From contig JAUCBJ010006892.1 in NCBI GenBank assembly GCA_032718475.1, positions 1-23,641 of the forward strand: a DNA stretch of 23,641 bases, in the 5' to 3' direction. A program made the position numbers and the translations under genes. Under the pieces are notes generated by a model, which saw nothing but the letters and a program-made list of their open reading frames with translations, had not been told where the DNA came from and ran no database searches. This document shows positions 1 to 9,557 of this stretch, piece by piece (within the stretch, counting starts at the first letter, position 1; the number at the start of each line of letters is the position of its first letter). The stretch is from Nemertoderma westbladi. Taxonomy: Eukaryota; Xenacoelomorpha; Nemertodermatida; Nemertodermatidae.

Positions 1-768
1 CTCACTTCCCTCACTTCTCTCACTTCCCCTCACTTCCCTCACTTCCCTCACTTCCCTCACTCACTCCCTCACTTCCCTCACTTCCCTCACTTCCCTCACT
101 CACTCCCTCTCTCACTCCCTCACTTCCCTCACTTCCCTCACTTCCCTCACTTCCCTCACTCACTCCCTCACTTCCCTCACTTCCCTCACTCACTCCCTCA
201 CTTCCCTCACTTCCCTCACTTCCCTCACTCACTCCCTCACTTCCCTCACTTCCCTCACTCACTCCCTCACTTCCCTCACTTCCCTCACTTCCCTCACTCA
301 CTCCCTCACTTCCCTCACTTCCCTCACTTCCCTCACTCACTCCCTCACTTCCCTCACTTCCCTCACTTCCCTCACTCACTCCCTCACTTCCCTCACTTCC
401 CTCACTTCCCTCACTCACTCCCTCACTCACTCCCTCACTTCCCTCACTTCCCTCACTTCCCTCACTCACTCCCTCACTTCCCTCACTTCCCTCACTCACT
501 CCCTCACTTCCCTCACTTCCCTCACTCACTCCCTCACTCACTCCCTCACTTCCCTCACTTCCCTCACTCACTCCCCTCACTCACTCCCTCACTTCCCTCA
601 CTTCCCTCACTCACTCCCTCACTTCCCTCACTTCCCTCACTCACTTCCCTCACTTCCCTCACTCACTCCCTCACTTCCCTCACTTCCCTCACTTCCCTCA
701 CTCACTCCCTCACTCACTCCCTCACTTCCCTCACTCACTCCCTCACTTCCCTCACTTCCCTCACTTCT
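1..768. repeat. CT-rich minisatellite made of 9-bp and 12-bp units
   Basis: The stretch is built from CTTCCCTCA (9 bp) and CTCACTCCCTCA (12 bp) units in irregular order. The plus strand has no G until about position 769, so the strand asymmetry is extreme. Because both unit lengths are multiples of three, the minus strand stays open for 186 codons as a Ser-Glu-Gly / Val-Ser-Glu-Gly repeat. I read that as a by-product of the period rather than a gene. The array continues beyond the left window edge. Confidence 0.95.
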
Positions 769-1139
769 GTATACTAGCTTTGACTCTCCCAGCTATAGTG
801 ATAGTATGCAACCTTGGGAGTTAATGTGCGGTCTTACGAGTAAATGTCAAGAGATTAGACTTCATGTTGCCTCCATTGATTCACTCTTCTTAACTTTATA
901 AAATAACTCCACCCTTATTTAAAGTTTTAAAAATTATGACTTAGTCGACTAATTTTCCAAAATATATTATAAAAACATATAATTTCTTGAATAAATAGAC
1001 CTAATAGTAATAAATATTGTTGGCAAATACATTTATAATACTAATATAATAATTAGGGATAAATAATCCTAATACTAATATAAATGTTATGGATAAATAG
1101 TCCTAATACTATTATGAAAGGAACTCAAACAAACAAATG
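769..1139. other. AT-rich intergenic DNA downstream of the C2H2 gene
   Basis: No gene is seen. From about 1055 to 1125 an imperfect tandem duplication occurs around GGATAAATARTCCTAATACT. No AATAAA is visible on the minus strand directly after the gene; TATAAA variants occur, for example at 1031-1036 read on the minus strand, so the poly(A) site of the neighbouring gene is not assigned. Confidence 0.6.
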
Positions 1140-2108
1140 TCAGTAGCGTCGTCCTGCGCGAGCAAATACTGTACGAGAGTTTGATGTTATAGGTCTTCGA
1201 AAATAAGTAAAAGCTGGTTGATTTTCTTTAATTTCATCTTCCTCATTAACCAACTGTTTCTTAATTTCATTCAATTGTTCATTCATTTTCAGTAATTTAC
1301 TTTTATTTCCCAGAACCTGTCTTAATATCTCTTCTCTATTTTCCTCATTTTCTTCCATTTGTTTAATAAATTTCCGTATTTGATTTTTGTTTCCTAATAT
1401 TTGTCTCAATATCTCTTCTTTATTTTCATCATTCTCTTCTAAATGTTTAATAATTTTCCGCAATTTATTCTTATTTCCAAGTAATTGTCTCAATATTTCC
1501 TTATTATTATCATTTTCATCATCTTCTTCACTTTCCTGACCTTCACTTTCTTCGTCCTCTTCATGACCTTCACTTTCTTCATCCTCTTTCTGACCTTCAC
1601 TTTCGTCATCCTCTTCCCCGCCTTCACTTTCTTCATCGTCTTCCTGACCTTCGCTTTCTTCATTCTCTTCCTGACCTTCGCTATCTTCACCCTCTTCCTG
1701 ACCTTCACTTTCTTCGTCATCTTCCTGACCTTCACTCTCTTCGTTCCCAACCTCACTCTCTTCAACTTCATCCTGACCCTCACTATTTTCATTCTCCATC
1801 TCATCGTCCTCTTCTTCTTCACTTTCCTCACTCAAATTTTCATCATTTTCTAGGGGTAACTGTTTTTGTATCCTTTTCAAAATATTCATAACTTTATGAA
1901 ATTTATTTTCTGTTGTCTGTTTTATCTTTAATATATCACGCTCAACTCTCTTTTTCTTTTCATCTTCACTAAAAATATCTTCGGATTTTTTAAATTTCTT
2001 TGGTAATGGATCCATTAGTTTATCCTTTCTATGTCTTTCCATATGACGAGATAGATTGTCTTGTCTCATTTCTTTATTACAAACCAAACATTTTTCATAA
2101 CTAGGCAT
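1140..2108 (-). CDS. Single C2H2 zinc-finger protein with acidic repeat and C-terminal coiled-coil repeats (function unknown)
   Basis: This is an intact, intronless frame of 322 codons with an ATG at 2106-2108. Residues 7-26 form a C2H2-like finger (C7, C10, H22, H26) with the RxDNLxRHMxRH look of DNA- or protein-binding fingers. A basic stretch, KKFKK, follows near residue 38. Residues about 96-205 are an imperfect repeat of 9 to 11 residues of the type EESEGQEDD, extremely acidic. Residues about 205-290 hold three imperfect 28-residue repeats built around EILRQxLGNKxxLRK, with heptad-like spacing suggesting a coiled coil. The C terminus is basic and aromatic (FARAGRRY). A TATA box lies about 140 bp upstream, which supports a real transcription unit. 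I do not recognise the family. It could be a host nuclear protein or a gene of a mobile element, as repeat-rich DNA lies on both sides. Confidence 0.7.
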   Translation of the reverse strand: MPSYEKCLVCNKEMRQDNLSRHMERHRKDKLMDPLPKKFKKSEDIFSEDEKKKRVERDILKIKQTTENKFHKVMNILKRIQKQLPLENDENLSEESEEEEDDEMENENSEGQDEVEESEVGNEESEGQEDDEESEGQEEGEDSEGQEENEESEGQEDDEESEGGEEDDESEGQKEDEESEGHEEDEESEGQESEEDDENDNNKEILRQLLGNKNKLRKIIKHLEENDENKEEILRQILGNKNQIRKFIKQMEENEENREEILRQVLGNKSKLLKMNEQLNEIKKQLVNEEDEIKENQPAFTYFRRPITSNSRTVFARAGRRY

Positions 2109-2247
2109 TATATAGCAATGTCAATTGATATTATGAGTTTTCGATAAATGATTTTACATAATTTTAAATAAATAAAACTTTTATGAAAATAAATAAAACT
2201 TTTAAAAATAAAAATTAGAGAATGAATGGGAATGCGGTGACTGGGGG

Positions 2248-2255
2248 CTTTTATA
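2248..2255 (-). promoter_or_regulatory. TATA box of the C2H2 / acidic-repeat gene
   Basis: The minus strand reads CTCTATAAAAGCCCCC, a near-ideal TATA box with GC-rich flanks. A start of transcription about 30 bp downstream (near 2220) would leave a 5' UTR of about 110 nt before the ATG at 2108. The TATATA next to that ATG is too close to serve as a promoter. Confidence 0.55.
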
Positions 2256-2846
2256 GAGGGAGGTTAGAATGGAGTTGTGAAAGAAGAATAATCTATTGCA
2301 AGAGCAGATGTTTATTATAATTTCTTGGACGAATTGATGTAATAACGAAGCTGAAGGTTTGAATAATTAAAGCTCTGTGGCATGCCCCATTCACGCAGGC
2401 CCCATTCACGCATTGATGTTTGGGTTAGTCATGCTATAGTTAATAAGAGCCCAAACAGCCACAGATTATTGAGGGATGACTCAGGGCCAAACTGGGCCGC
2501 ACAGTGCCTATTGTATTGTATATTTCGTTTGTTATAGTACAATTTATTCATCTCGCGTCCCTATCTGATTGATTTGTATCAAATTAAATTGCCTTTGGCA
2601 ACATTATTTGATACGAATCGATTGATTAAACAATTAATTAATTGTTTAATCGACCAATTAATTAATTGATTAATTAATTAATGACCTACTTAACACCCAA
2701 GGTGTGAAGTGGGACTAAACTGTCGCCGAGAGTGGCATACTATTACTACTTACAGAGTTTGCATTATATGTGGCTATCTTCATAATTGGTTAATTAATTA
2801 GGTAGGCCCTATATGAAGATTACTTATCTAAAGATTACTTATCACT
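2256..2846. other. AT-rich spacer with palindromes and a possible relic satellite monomer
   Basis: No gene is seen. The spacer holds a short duplicated CCCCATTCACGCA (about 2385-2412), an imperfect inverted repeat around ATTTGATACRAAT (about 2569-2617), TTAA-rich DNA and a perfect palindrome. At 2694-2725 the sequence beginning ACCCAAGGTGTGAAGTGGGA resembles a decayed copy of the 38-bp satellite monomer that starts at 2847. AGATTACTTATC is duplicated directly before the array. Confidence 0.6.
2624..2651. repeat. 28-bp perfect AT palindrome
   Basis: GATTAAACAATTAA is followed immediately by its exact reverse complement, giving a spacer-free palindrome centred at 2637/2638 inside TTAA-rich DNA. 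It could extrude as a cruciform. No link to a known element was found. Confidence 0.8.
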
Positions 2847-3810
2847 CACTAAATACCTATCTGCTACCCAAAGGAAGGAGTGAGCGCTAAATACCTCTCT
2901 GCTACCCAAAGGAAGGAGTGAGCGCTAAATACCTCTCTGCTACCCAAAGGAAGGAGTGGGCGCTAAATACCTATCTGCTACCCAAAGGATGGAGTGGGCG
3001 CTAAAAACCTATCTGCTACCCAAAGGAAGGAGTGGGCGCTAAACACATATCTGCTACAGTACCCAAAGGAAGGAGTTGGCGCTAAACACCTATCTGCTAC
3101 CCAAAGGAAGGAGTGAGCGCTAAATACCTCTCTGCTACCCAAAGGAAGGAGTGGGCGCTAAATACCTATCTGCTACCCAAAGGAAGGAGTGGGCGCTAAA
3201 TACCTATCTGCTACCCAAAGGAAGGAGTGGGCGCTAAACACCTATCTGCTACCCAAAGGAAGGAGTGGGCGCTAAACACCTATCTGCTACCCAAAGGAAG
3301 GAGTTGGCGCTAAACACCTATCTGCTACCCAAAGGAAGGAGTGGGCGCTAAATACCTATCTGCTACCCAAAGGAAGGAGTGGGCGCTAAAAACCTATCTG
3401 CTACCCAAAGGAAGGAGTTGGCGCTAAACACCTATCTGCTACCCAAAGGAAGGAGTGGGCGCTAAACACCTATCTGCTACCCAAATGAAGGAATGGATGC
3501 TAAATACCTATCTGCTACCCAAAGGATGGAGTGGGCGCTAAACACCTATCTGTTACCCAAAGGAAGGAGTGGCCGCTAAACACCTATCTGCTATCCAAAG
3601 GAAGGAGTGGGCGCTAAACACCTATCTGCTACCCAAATGAAGGAATGGATGCTAAATACCTATCTGCTACCCAAAGGATGGAGTGGGCGCTAAACACCTA
3701 TCTGTTACCCAAAGGAAGGAGTGGCCGCTAAACACCTATCTGTTACCCAAAGGAAGGAGTGGCCGCTAAACACCTATCTGCTACCCAAAGGAAGGAGTGG
3801 GCGATAAATA
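2847..3810. repeat. 38-bp satellite array, left segment (about 25 monomers)
   Basis: Tandem 38-bp monomers each read roughly CTACCCAAAGGAAGGAGTGG followed by GCGCTAAACACCTATCTG. Variants include GTGAGCGC, GTGGCCGC, GGAATGGATGC and CTGTTACCC. A local four-monomer higher-order unit of 152 bp is visible: the CCAAATGAAGGAATGG variant at 3481 recurs at 3633 with the same neighbours. The array stops inside a monomer where the LINE begins and resumes in register after 12737. Confidence 0.97.
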
Positions 3811-3815
3811 CATAT
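3811..3815. repeat. Target-site duplication CATAT, left copy
   Basis: CATAT occurs here and again at 12738-12742, on either side of the LINE. The usual monomer reads CCTAT at this place. Both flanks share the unusual A, as expected if one variant monomer was duplicated on insertion. Joining the flanks at one CATAT rebuilds a 38-bp monomer in register. Confidence 0.7.
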
Positions 3816-4033
3816 TATTATTTATTTATCGCGCCAATTGCGCGCAAGCGCTAGTCAAGCTAGCATTTATTTGAATTAACAGTAAAAATGAAATAAAATA
3901 TGTACAAAAATTACACAAAACCAGGGGAACAACCCTAGAAACAACGATGCGAGTAAAAACCAGTTACACTATATAATTCGCTGGCAACAATCTACCAGTT
4001 TATTGACATTATTGTTTGTGGATCTGGGACACA

Positions 4034-6067
4034 CTACCGTTTATGTACATTAAAAAAATTTAGAATACGATCATGTTTCAAGGTTATTGGCAATGAAGAG
4101 TTGTAACATTCTACTATAAAATTCCGTGCAATGCACTGTTGGTTGGTGAGAGAGTTCAGATATATTCTTCCCAAAAGTGATACTTTGCTGTATCTGTAGG
4201 TTAAAAGTGATGAGAGTTTCGGCAGAGGATAATGGAGTGTCGATTTAACATACGTAGAAAAAATCCCAGCGTATTTGTTTGACGCGTTACTGGTTAGTCC
4301 GAGGTAAGTGAGGGAAGATTGTATCAGCACGTCGGTTGGGCAGTCTCTCATCCGTAAGATTGCCCCGAGATTGTGCCTAAACAGTTCACAGGATAATGGA
4401 CGACAGTCCAATAAATTGTAGATGATCAAATTGTCCACATATGGGCCTAAGTGAGTGACACTACGCAGCGCTTTCCTGTACGAGATATCGAGTTTTTCTA
4501 ATTCCTCTTTTGTCATCATTCCGATCGTGTACTTTAGAGAATGTATGAGTGATGGTAGTGCAACAAGGCGCCACAGGTGCCCTACAGTTTGGCAACTCAG
4601 ATGACGTGTAGTCAAACCACGACGATGAAAGGCATCGGCTAGTCTTGTAGTTGACTGTACGATTTCGTTGAGGACTTGCGAACCAGATGTTCTTGGCAGT
4701 TTATAGCCAAGAAAGCAGATAAACGGATCAGCTAATATCAAGTTTTGTTTAATGTTGAGGAACAGTGGCACTGAACTTTCAGGTTGATTTTTACCCAATA
4801 TGTATGTCCAGATTGTCTTTGATTGCTCAATATTTAATTTGATTTCACCAAGCTTTGTATTAACTTAACTTATCATATGTTCTAATTCTGCTATGGATTT
4901 CCCAAATATGAGAATATCGTCGGCATAAGCAATTATTTGAAACCATAGATTAATAAGGTTGGAGCTGTCACCCGGTGTCTCAAATGTGGATAAAACGCAC
5001 CCTGTATAAATATTGAAGAATATCGGGGATAGAAGGGACCCCTGTTTAATGCCAGTTATGAGTTTGATGCCCTCTAAGTCAATACAGTCACCGCATTTAA
5101 GAAACCCCACGGTGTGAGGGTAGTAGCTGATAAGCACTAGGCAAATATGCGGATTAATATGCTTGGATAACTCATTGAACAAAATTACATAATCTACATT
5201 GTCGAAGGCACTTTGTATGTCGAGCTGGCAGACGTATATTGTTTGGCCGATTTGTCTCTGATGGTTTAAAAATTCCAGAATAGATGCTATGATAAGATCC
5301 GTACCAATCTTAGCCTGGTAGGCCAGCTGGGCCTTCGGTATCAGCTGGTATAGTGCTGGGAAGCATTCATGTAGTATAACTCCTTCGAGAATCTTTCCGA
5401 AAATGCAAATTGTGGATATTGGTCTATATGATCTAGATGAAAGTACTGGTCGATTCTTTCCTTTATAAATATTGGTTATTAGAGTATTCCCAAACAAAAC
5501 TGGGATATCTCCTAATCTGAGACATACATTGAACATGTCAGCTATTAATGACGTGGCAAATTCTTTATTTAAACACAATAAATGCTCTAGAACTAGACCG
5601 GAAGCATCTGGTGATTTGCCACGCGCTAGAGATTCCAATGCACGTTCAACAGTTCTAGGAGAAATAATGGGTGGAATGGTTGTGGTACAGGTTTCTTGTA
5701 TATTCGCTTTGAGTATGTTGAGCTCATCCTTGAGTTTGAGATCAGGATTGTTATTGTTTTTCATCTCTTCCTTAATAACGGATTGAGCTTTTTCCGAAGC
5801 TATTAGCTTATCTTTGCTATTGAAGTAGTTCCAGAATCTCCGCGGGTTGTTGTGCATTAGTCCAGCTTCCTTTTTGACTTTTGTGGCCAGTGCACTCTTT
5901 GCAAGAACGTTTTTCAAGCGTCTAATTGATCGGCGAGATTCGTTATATTATGCTGGGTTGTATATACTAGACTCATTCTTGTTATCATTGCTCCATAAGT
6001 CATATAGTTGACTGCAGGTTCTGATACGGCTCTTTAGTGCCGTATCAGGCACTAAAGCCTGATTTTT
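4034..6067 (-). pseudogene. LINE ORF2, reverse transcriptase and C-terminal part (broken)
   Basis: The minus-strand frame continues the endonuclease half that lies beyond the DNA transposon. Reverse-transcriptase blocks are clear: GKSPDASGLVLEHL, the YRPIS region, LDIQSAFDNVDY, GIKQGSLLSPIFFNIY, and the catalytic AYADDILIF with the four YADD codons at 4916-4927. The downstream part (to 4034) corresponds to the thumb and C-terminal region common in these elements, with LGYKLPRT and a long helical stretch. Two in-frame stops break it, TAA at 5948-5950 and TAA at 4865-4867. The frame on either side of each is unchanged, so these are point mutations and not separate genes. It would have copied the LINE RNA at the nicked target site. 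Confidence 0.9.
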
Positions 6068-6073
6068 GTGGCC

Positions 6074-6430
6074 GTGAGCGGCCAAAAGTTTGTTTTTTGT
6101 AATCTATTTTTTTTGTTCACCCGACTTTTGTAAACTCGTTCGAACGACTTTACAAAACTCGGGAAAACAAATCTAATTGGCTGGAGTGGTTTCTATACCA
6201 ACAAACATCCAATCAAGTTTGTTTCCCCGACTTTTGCAAACTCGTTCGAACGACTTTACAAAACTCAGGAAAACAAAAGTTTGTTTTTTGTAATCTTTTT
6301 TTTTTGTTCACCCGACTTTTGTAAACTCGTTCGAACAACTTTACAAAACTCGGGAAAACAAATCTAATTGGCTGGAGTGGTTTCTATACCAACAAACATC
6401 CAATCAAGTTTGTTTCGGGAAAACAAACGT
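6074..6430 (+). repeat. Left terminal inverted repeat with tandem units of about 191 bp
   Basis: The arm consists of nearly two tandem units; for example, ATCTAATTGGCTGGAGTGG begins at 6171 and again at 6362. Each unit contains an imperfect palindrome of about 44 bp centred on TTCGAA (CGTTCGAACG), a T-rich block and a block ending CAATCAAGTTTGTTT. The whole arm recurs in reverse orientation at 10750-11364. Confidence 0.9.
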
Positions 6431-6714
6431 AATTGGTTGGTTAGTGAATTTCCAAAATATATTAGTTGCTCCTGTCTCCCTAACAACCAATGAACTAATA
6501 CACGAAGTAGGTTTAATTGGCGTGGGAAAATTAACATGATATACTTCTTTGTTACTACAGGTTTAGGTTCATTTATGTTAAACTAATACTAAGGAGCAGT
6601 TGTTTCTGAAGGCCTACTGTATGTATCTGTACTGTAGGCAATCTCAGTATGAGTGTTGACGGCCTAATGTGTTGTGCGGTATATTTGTGGGGATCCTATT
6701 AGCATACCTCTGTT
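6431..6714 (+). other. Transposon leader region upstream of the HECT gene
   Basis: No gene is seen. The region would hold the promoter and 5' UTR of the HECT gene, but I see no convincing TATA box. Short related GTTGGTTAG / CTAACAACC segments occur near the left arm. Confidence 0.4.
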
Positions 6715-9161
6715 ATGTCCAGTAGTAATTCCTCAGTTACATCTGAAATTTCTGATCTGGAGGACTTCCAAAAGGAAAGAAAGAAGCGACTGAATGCGTT
6801 AATTGAACGTGTCCGATCTCATAAGCGATACAAGAAGCCCAAGTCGCCTAAAACAAGAACCGTTAAAGCCCATCATAAAACTATAGACAATTATCAGGGG
6901 AATATAAATGCGTGTCGTTCTACCCGTAACATAGAAATTGGATGGAAAGTTTGTCAGAATAACGATTTTATTCAAATTAGAACTTCTAAAGGTGGTGGGA
7001 CTCGAAGTATCCGATTTGATAAACAATCTACGATCCGTAATGTTTTGACCACTGGCATCGACCTATTTTATCCAAATGGCGAAAATTCATTCGGAAGGAG
7101 AGAAAACTTCGAATATCATTTAATGGACTGGGCCAATAATGTTTGCAGTGAAGAAGACTTAAATAAAACTGTAGCTGAATATTACACTCGAACTGGATTT
7201 AAAACTTTGAGGTTTTACGTAGGTTCGCGTTACCAAGAACCTGTCACCAGTGCGACTGAACATACAGCAGGAATGAGTAGTCAAGATCGCAACCCCACAA
7301 CAACCCATGATAATGATGCAAATCGTGGGATCCTTGGTGTAAATGAATCTGTTGCTGTTACACCAACACCGGAAGATTGGGCTGAACCAATTCCGTTAAC
7401 GATCAACAACCAAAGTGATATTGAAGAAGTTTATAGATCGACAGCAACTGCTGGTAGTAGTTCATACGATTTCCGTCCACGCGATACTGTGCGGGCTCCA
7501 CATCGTTTTGGATTTGATGAAAGGGGGGTAAACTTTAAGCCGTCGGCCGACTGCATTAGCTGACACCATGTCAGCCGACAGCTATTCCGGATTTCCGAAA
7601 CAAACACCCCCCCCCCCCCCCCCCACCCCACCCCCACCGAGTTACTTACGCTAGGGTCAGTAATAATATATTTTATTACTGACACGAGGGTAAATAATGA
7701 GGAAAATAACTCAAAATGCGGGTAATAAATTTGTTGTCAACCTACTGTATTTTTCGCCTAATAAACCAAATCTTATGGGTCGGTTAACATTTCTAAGCGG
7801 GCTTACTTAGCTGTGGGAGGGGGGGGGGGGGAGATAAAAATGGGGCTTGGTATTTTTGGGGGAATTTGGAGTCCTCCCATTAAACTGAATTAATTAAACC
7901 TATAGCACATGGTACCATGTTGCAGGGTTTGAGTGTGGGAGAGGATATCTTATCTTTTAGTTATTTATTTATCTTCTTATTTTTATTATTTTTTGAAAAC
8001 AATAATTTACCGGATTTACAGTTATAAAGTTAAAAATTATCAAAATAGACGGCTGTCGGCTTAATGTTTACACCCTATTGTATGAAAGCATTGAACCAAT
8101 AATTGACAATGATAGTGATACAGACGCCCAAATCGCTTATGACCCTAATGAGTTTTTACTTAAACAAGAAAACCTGACAATCAACCGCACTACTATTTTT
8201 AAAGATATGATCGAGTTTTTTAAGCACGAGGGAATTATAGATGTGCCCTTGACGGTAAAGTTCGTAGATGAGATTGGGGCTTGAAGGAATCTCGAGAGAC
8301 CCTTATACTGGATTCTGGGAGGAGTTTTTTGACCAAGTGGCTGACGGTGAAAATTACAGAGTACCTGCACTTTGCCCAGAATTTCAGCAGGAAGAATGGA
8401 AAAGTGTTGGTCGAATATTAGTTAAAGGCTTTAAAGATTGTGGCTTTTTCCCTTTAATGTTGGCACCAGCATTTGTAATTGCTACTATTCACGGTGAAGA
8501 TGCTGTAACTAATGAAATACTTTTAGATTCATTCTGCTCATATCTGTCACCTTCTGATAATGATGTAATACAACAAGCCCTTAATTCCACATTAAATGAT
8601 GATGAACAGGATGAATTATCCGATATTTTAGAACGTTTCGGATACCATTCAGTGATACCTAGTCAAGAAAACATGAAATCAGTAATTATTCAGTCTGCAC
8701 ACAAGCAACTTATTCAACAGAGTAGTTACGCGTCTGAGATGATTTCTACTGTAGCTCGGAGCTTCTTTATCAATGAATTACCCCTTGTAGAATCTATAAA
8801 TTCGCTATATGAATCAAAGAAAGCAACAATTCACTCAGTCCTAGGGCTATTTTCAACTACTATACCATCTACTGAATGTGAGAGCCGATGTTTTAAATTT
8901 TTTCAACAATTTATACGGGCTCAGGATGGTAAAGGTTTAAGAGCCTTACTGAGATTTATGACCGGCTCCGACATTGTTAGTGTTAAAGTGATTTCTATAG
9001 AATTCGTGAAATTAGATGGGGCTGCCAGGCGACCAATAGCGCGTACTTGTGGCCCCGTACTTGTGTTGCCAACGACATATCGATATTACCGCCAGTTGAG
9101 GCAGGAGTTTGAATGCATACTTAAAAACTCACAGGAAACTTTTAAGTTCAATATTATTTAG
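6715..9161 (+). pseudogene. Transposon-borne HECT-type E3 ubiquitin ligase gene (interrupted by a MITE-like insertion and a frameshift)
   Basis: The ATG at 6715 opens 269 codons up to 7523. They give a Ser-rich N terminus, a basic stretch (residues 37-48) and a ubiquitin-like region (about 86-173) with GGGTRSIRFDKQST, LFYPNG and LRFYVG. After the insertion the frame resumes at 8081 with an acidic linker. A 1-nt frameshift between about 8268 and 8285 (GGGGCTTGAAGG) then moves it to the frame ending at 9161. That part is a HECT domain: GISRDPYTGFWEEFF, EEWKSVGRILVKGF, AHKELIQ-like AHKQLIQ, LRALLRFMTGS, and the catalytic cysteine in ARTCGPVLVLP (codon 9048-9050). HECT enzymes take ubiquitin from an E2 onto this cysteine and pass it to substrate. 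The usual histidine before TC is arginine here. The architecture matches many-copy animal proteins labelled G2/M-phase-specific E3 ligase-like. Confidence 0.85.
7524..8080. mobile_element. MITE-like insertion (about 557 bp) inside the HECT coding region
   Basis: The ends are inverted: GTAAACTTTAAGCCG at the left (7528-7542) and, reverse-complemented, GTAAACATTAAGCCG at the right (8057-8071). They are flanked by an imperfect 8-bp duplication, GATGAAAG (7516-7523) and TATGAAAG (8081-8088). Removing the element plus one duplicate keeps the HECT frame exactly. The right end begins CAATAGGGTG and the duplication is 8 bp, both hAT-like. The inside is non-coding, with an 18-C run (7607-7624), a 13-G run (7819-7831) and an inverted pair GTCAGTAATAA...TTATTACTGAC near 7655-7682 that may be a smaller relic. 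An intron is the alternative reading, but inverted ends and a duplication fit an insertion better. Confidence 0.7.
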
Positions 9162-9557
9162 AATTTGTGATTTATGTACACCTACTGTATATGTACGTAG
9201 GTATTTCCAGCAGTTTGTGGGTGTTTACAGTACCGGTAGTTTATAGAAGTTTACAGTAGTTTATAGATGTTTACAGTAGTTTATAAAAGTTTACAGTAGT
9301 TTATAGATGTTTACAGTAGTTTATAGAAGTTTACAGTAGTTTATAGATGTTTACAGTAGTTTATAGATGTTTACAGTAGTTTATTCATGGTTGCAATGTT
9401 TGTTTTGTCTAGTAAAGATTAAAAAAGTCGTTATCCGTGAAACACTTACTTACCTTCTTTAATAAATTTGACTTGGAATATTAATTAAGAACAATTATTA
9501 CAATTAATAATTAGTTATTATTATTAATTAGTAGCAAATGTGCTCTCTGTTTTTCAG
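9162..9557 (+). other. Spacer between HECT gene and PHD-like exon
   Basis: It contains a 20-bp minisatellite (see separate entry) followed by AT-rich DNA. The end (CTCTCTGTTTTTCAG at 9543-9557) is a good polypyrimidine tract and splice acceptor for the exon that follows. No upstream coding exon for that gene could be recognised here. Confidence 0.5.
9224..9385 (+). repeat. 20-bp minisatellite (about 8 units)
   Basis: Units of GTTTACAGTAGTTTATAGAT repeat about eight times with GAT/GAA/AAA endings that partly alternate. The first unit has an insertion (ACAGTACCGGTAG). It lies wholly inside the transposon, in the 3' region of the HECT gene. Confidence 0.9.

Noticed and set aside
20-580. Minus-strand frame of 186 codons encoding SEG/VSEG repeats
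   Set aside because: It is wholly inside the minisatellite, whose 9- and 12-bp units keep any frame without a stop open; no non-repeat protein sequence, promoter or splice site supports it. Its likeness to the SEG motifs of the 1140-2108 protein is probably coincidence, as stops separate them and the codons differ.
1485-1853. Open frames overlapping the acidic-repeat gene (1485-1853 plus, 1490-1831 minus)
   Set aside because: They are low-complexity shadows of the Glu/Ser-rich coding repeat in other frames.
5472-5786. Plus-strand frame opposite the reverse transcriptase
   Set aside because: It is antisense to clear reverse-transcriptase blocks and has no recognisable protein features.
7607-7831. 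Poly-C (7607-7624) and poly-G (7819-7831) tracts, and poly-C at 18531-18543, as special signals
   Set aside because: Homopolymer runs are prone to length errors in assembly and lie in non-coding DNA; no function is supported.
7564-8080. Ordinary intron of the HECT gene
   Set aside because: Possible, but inverted ends plus a frame-preserving 8-bp near-duplication are better explained by an insertion. Kept as the stated alternative.
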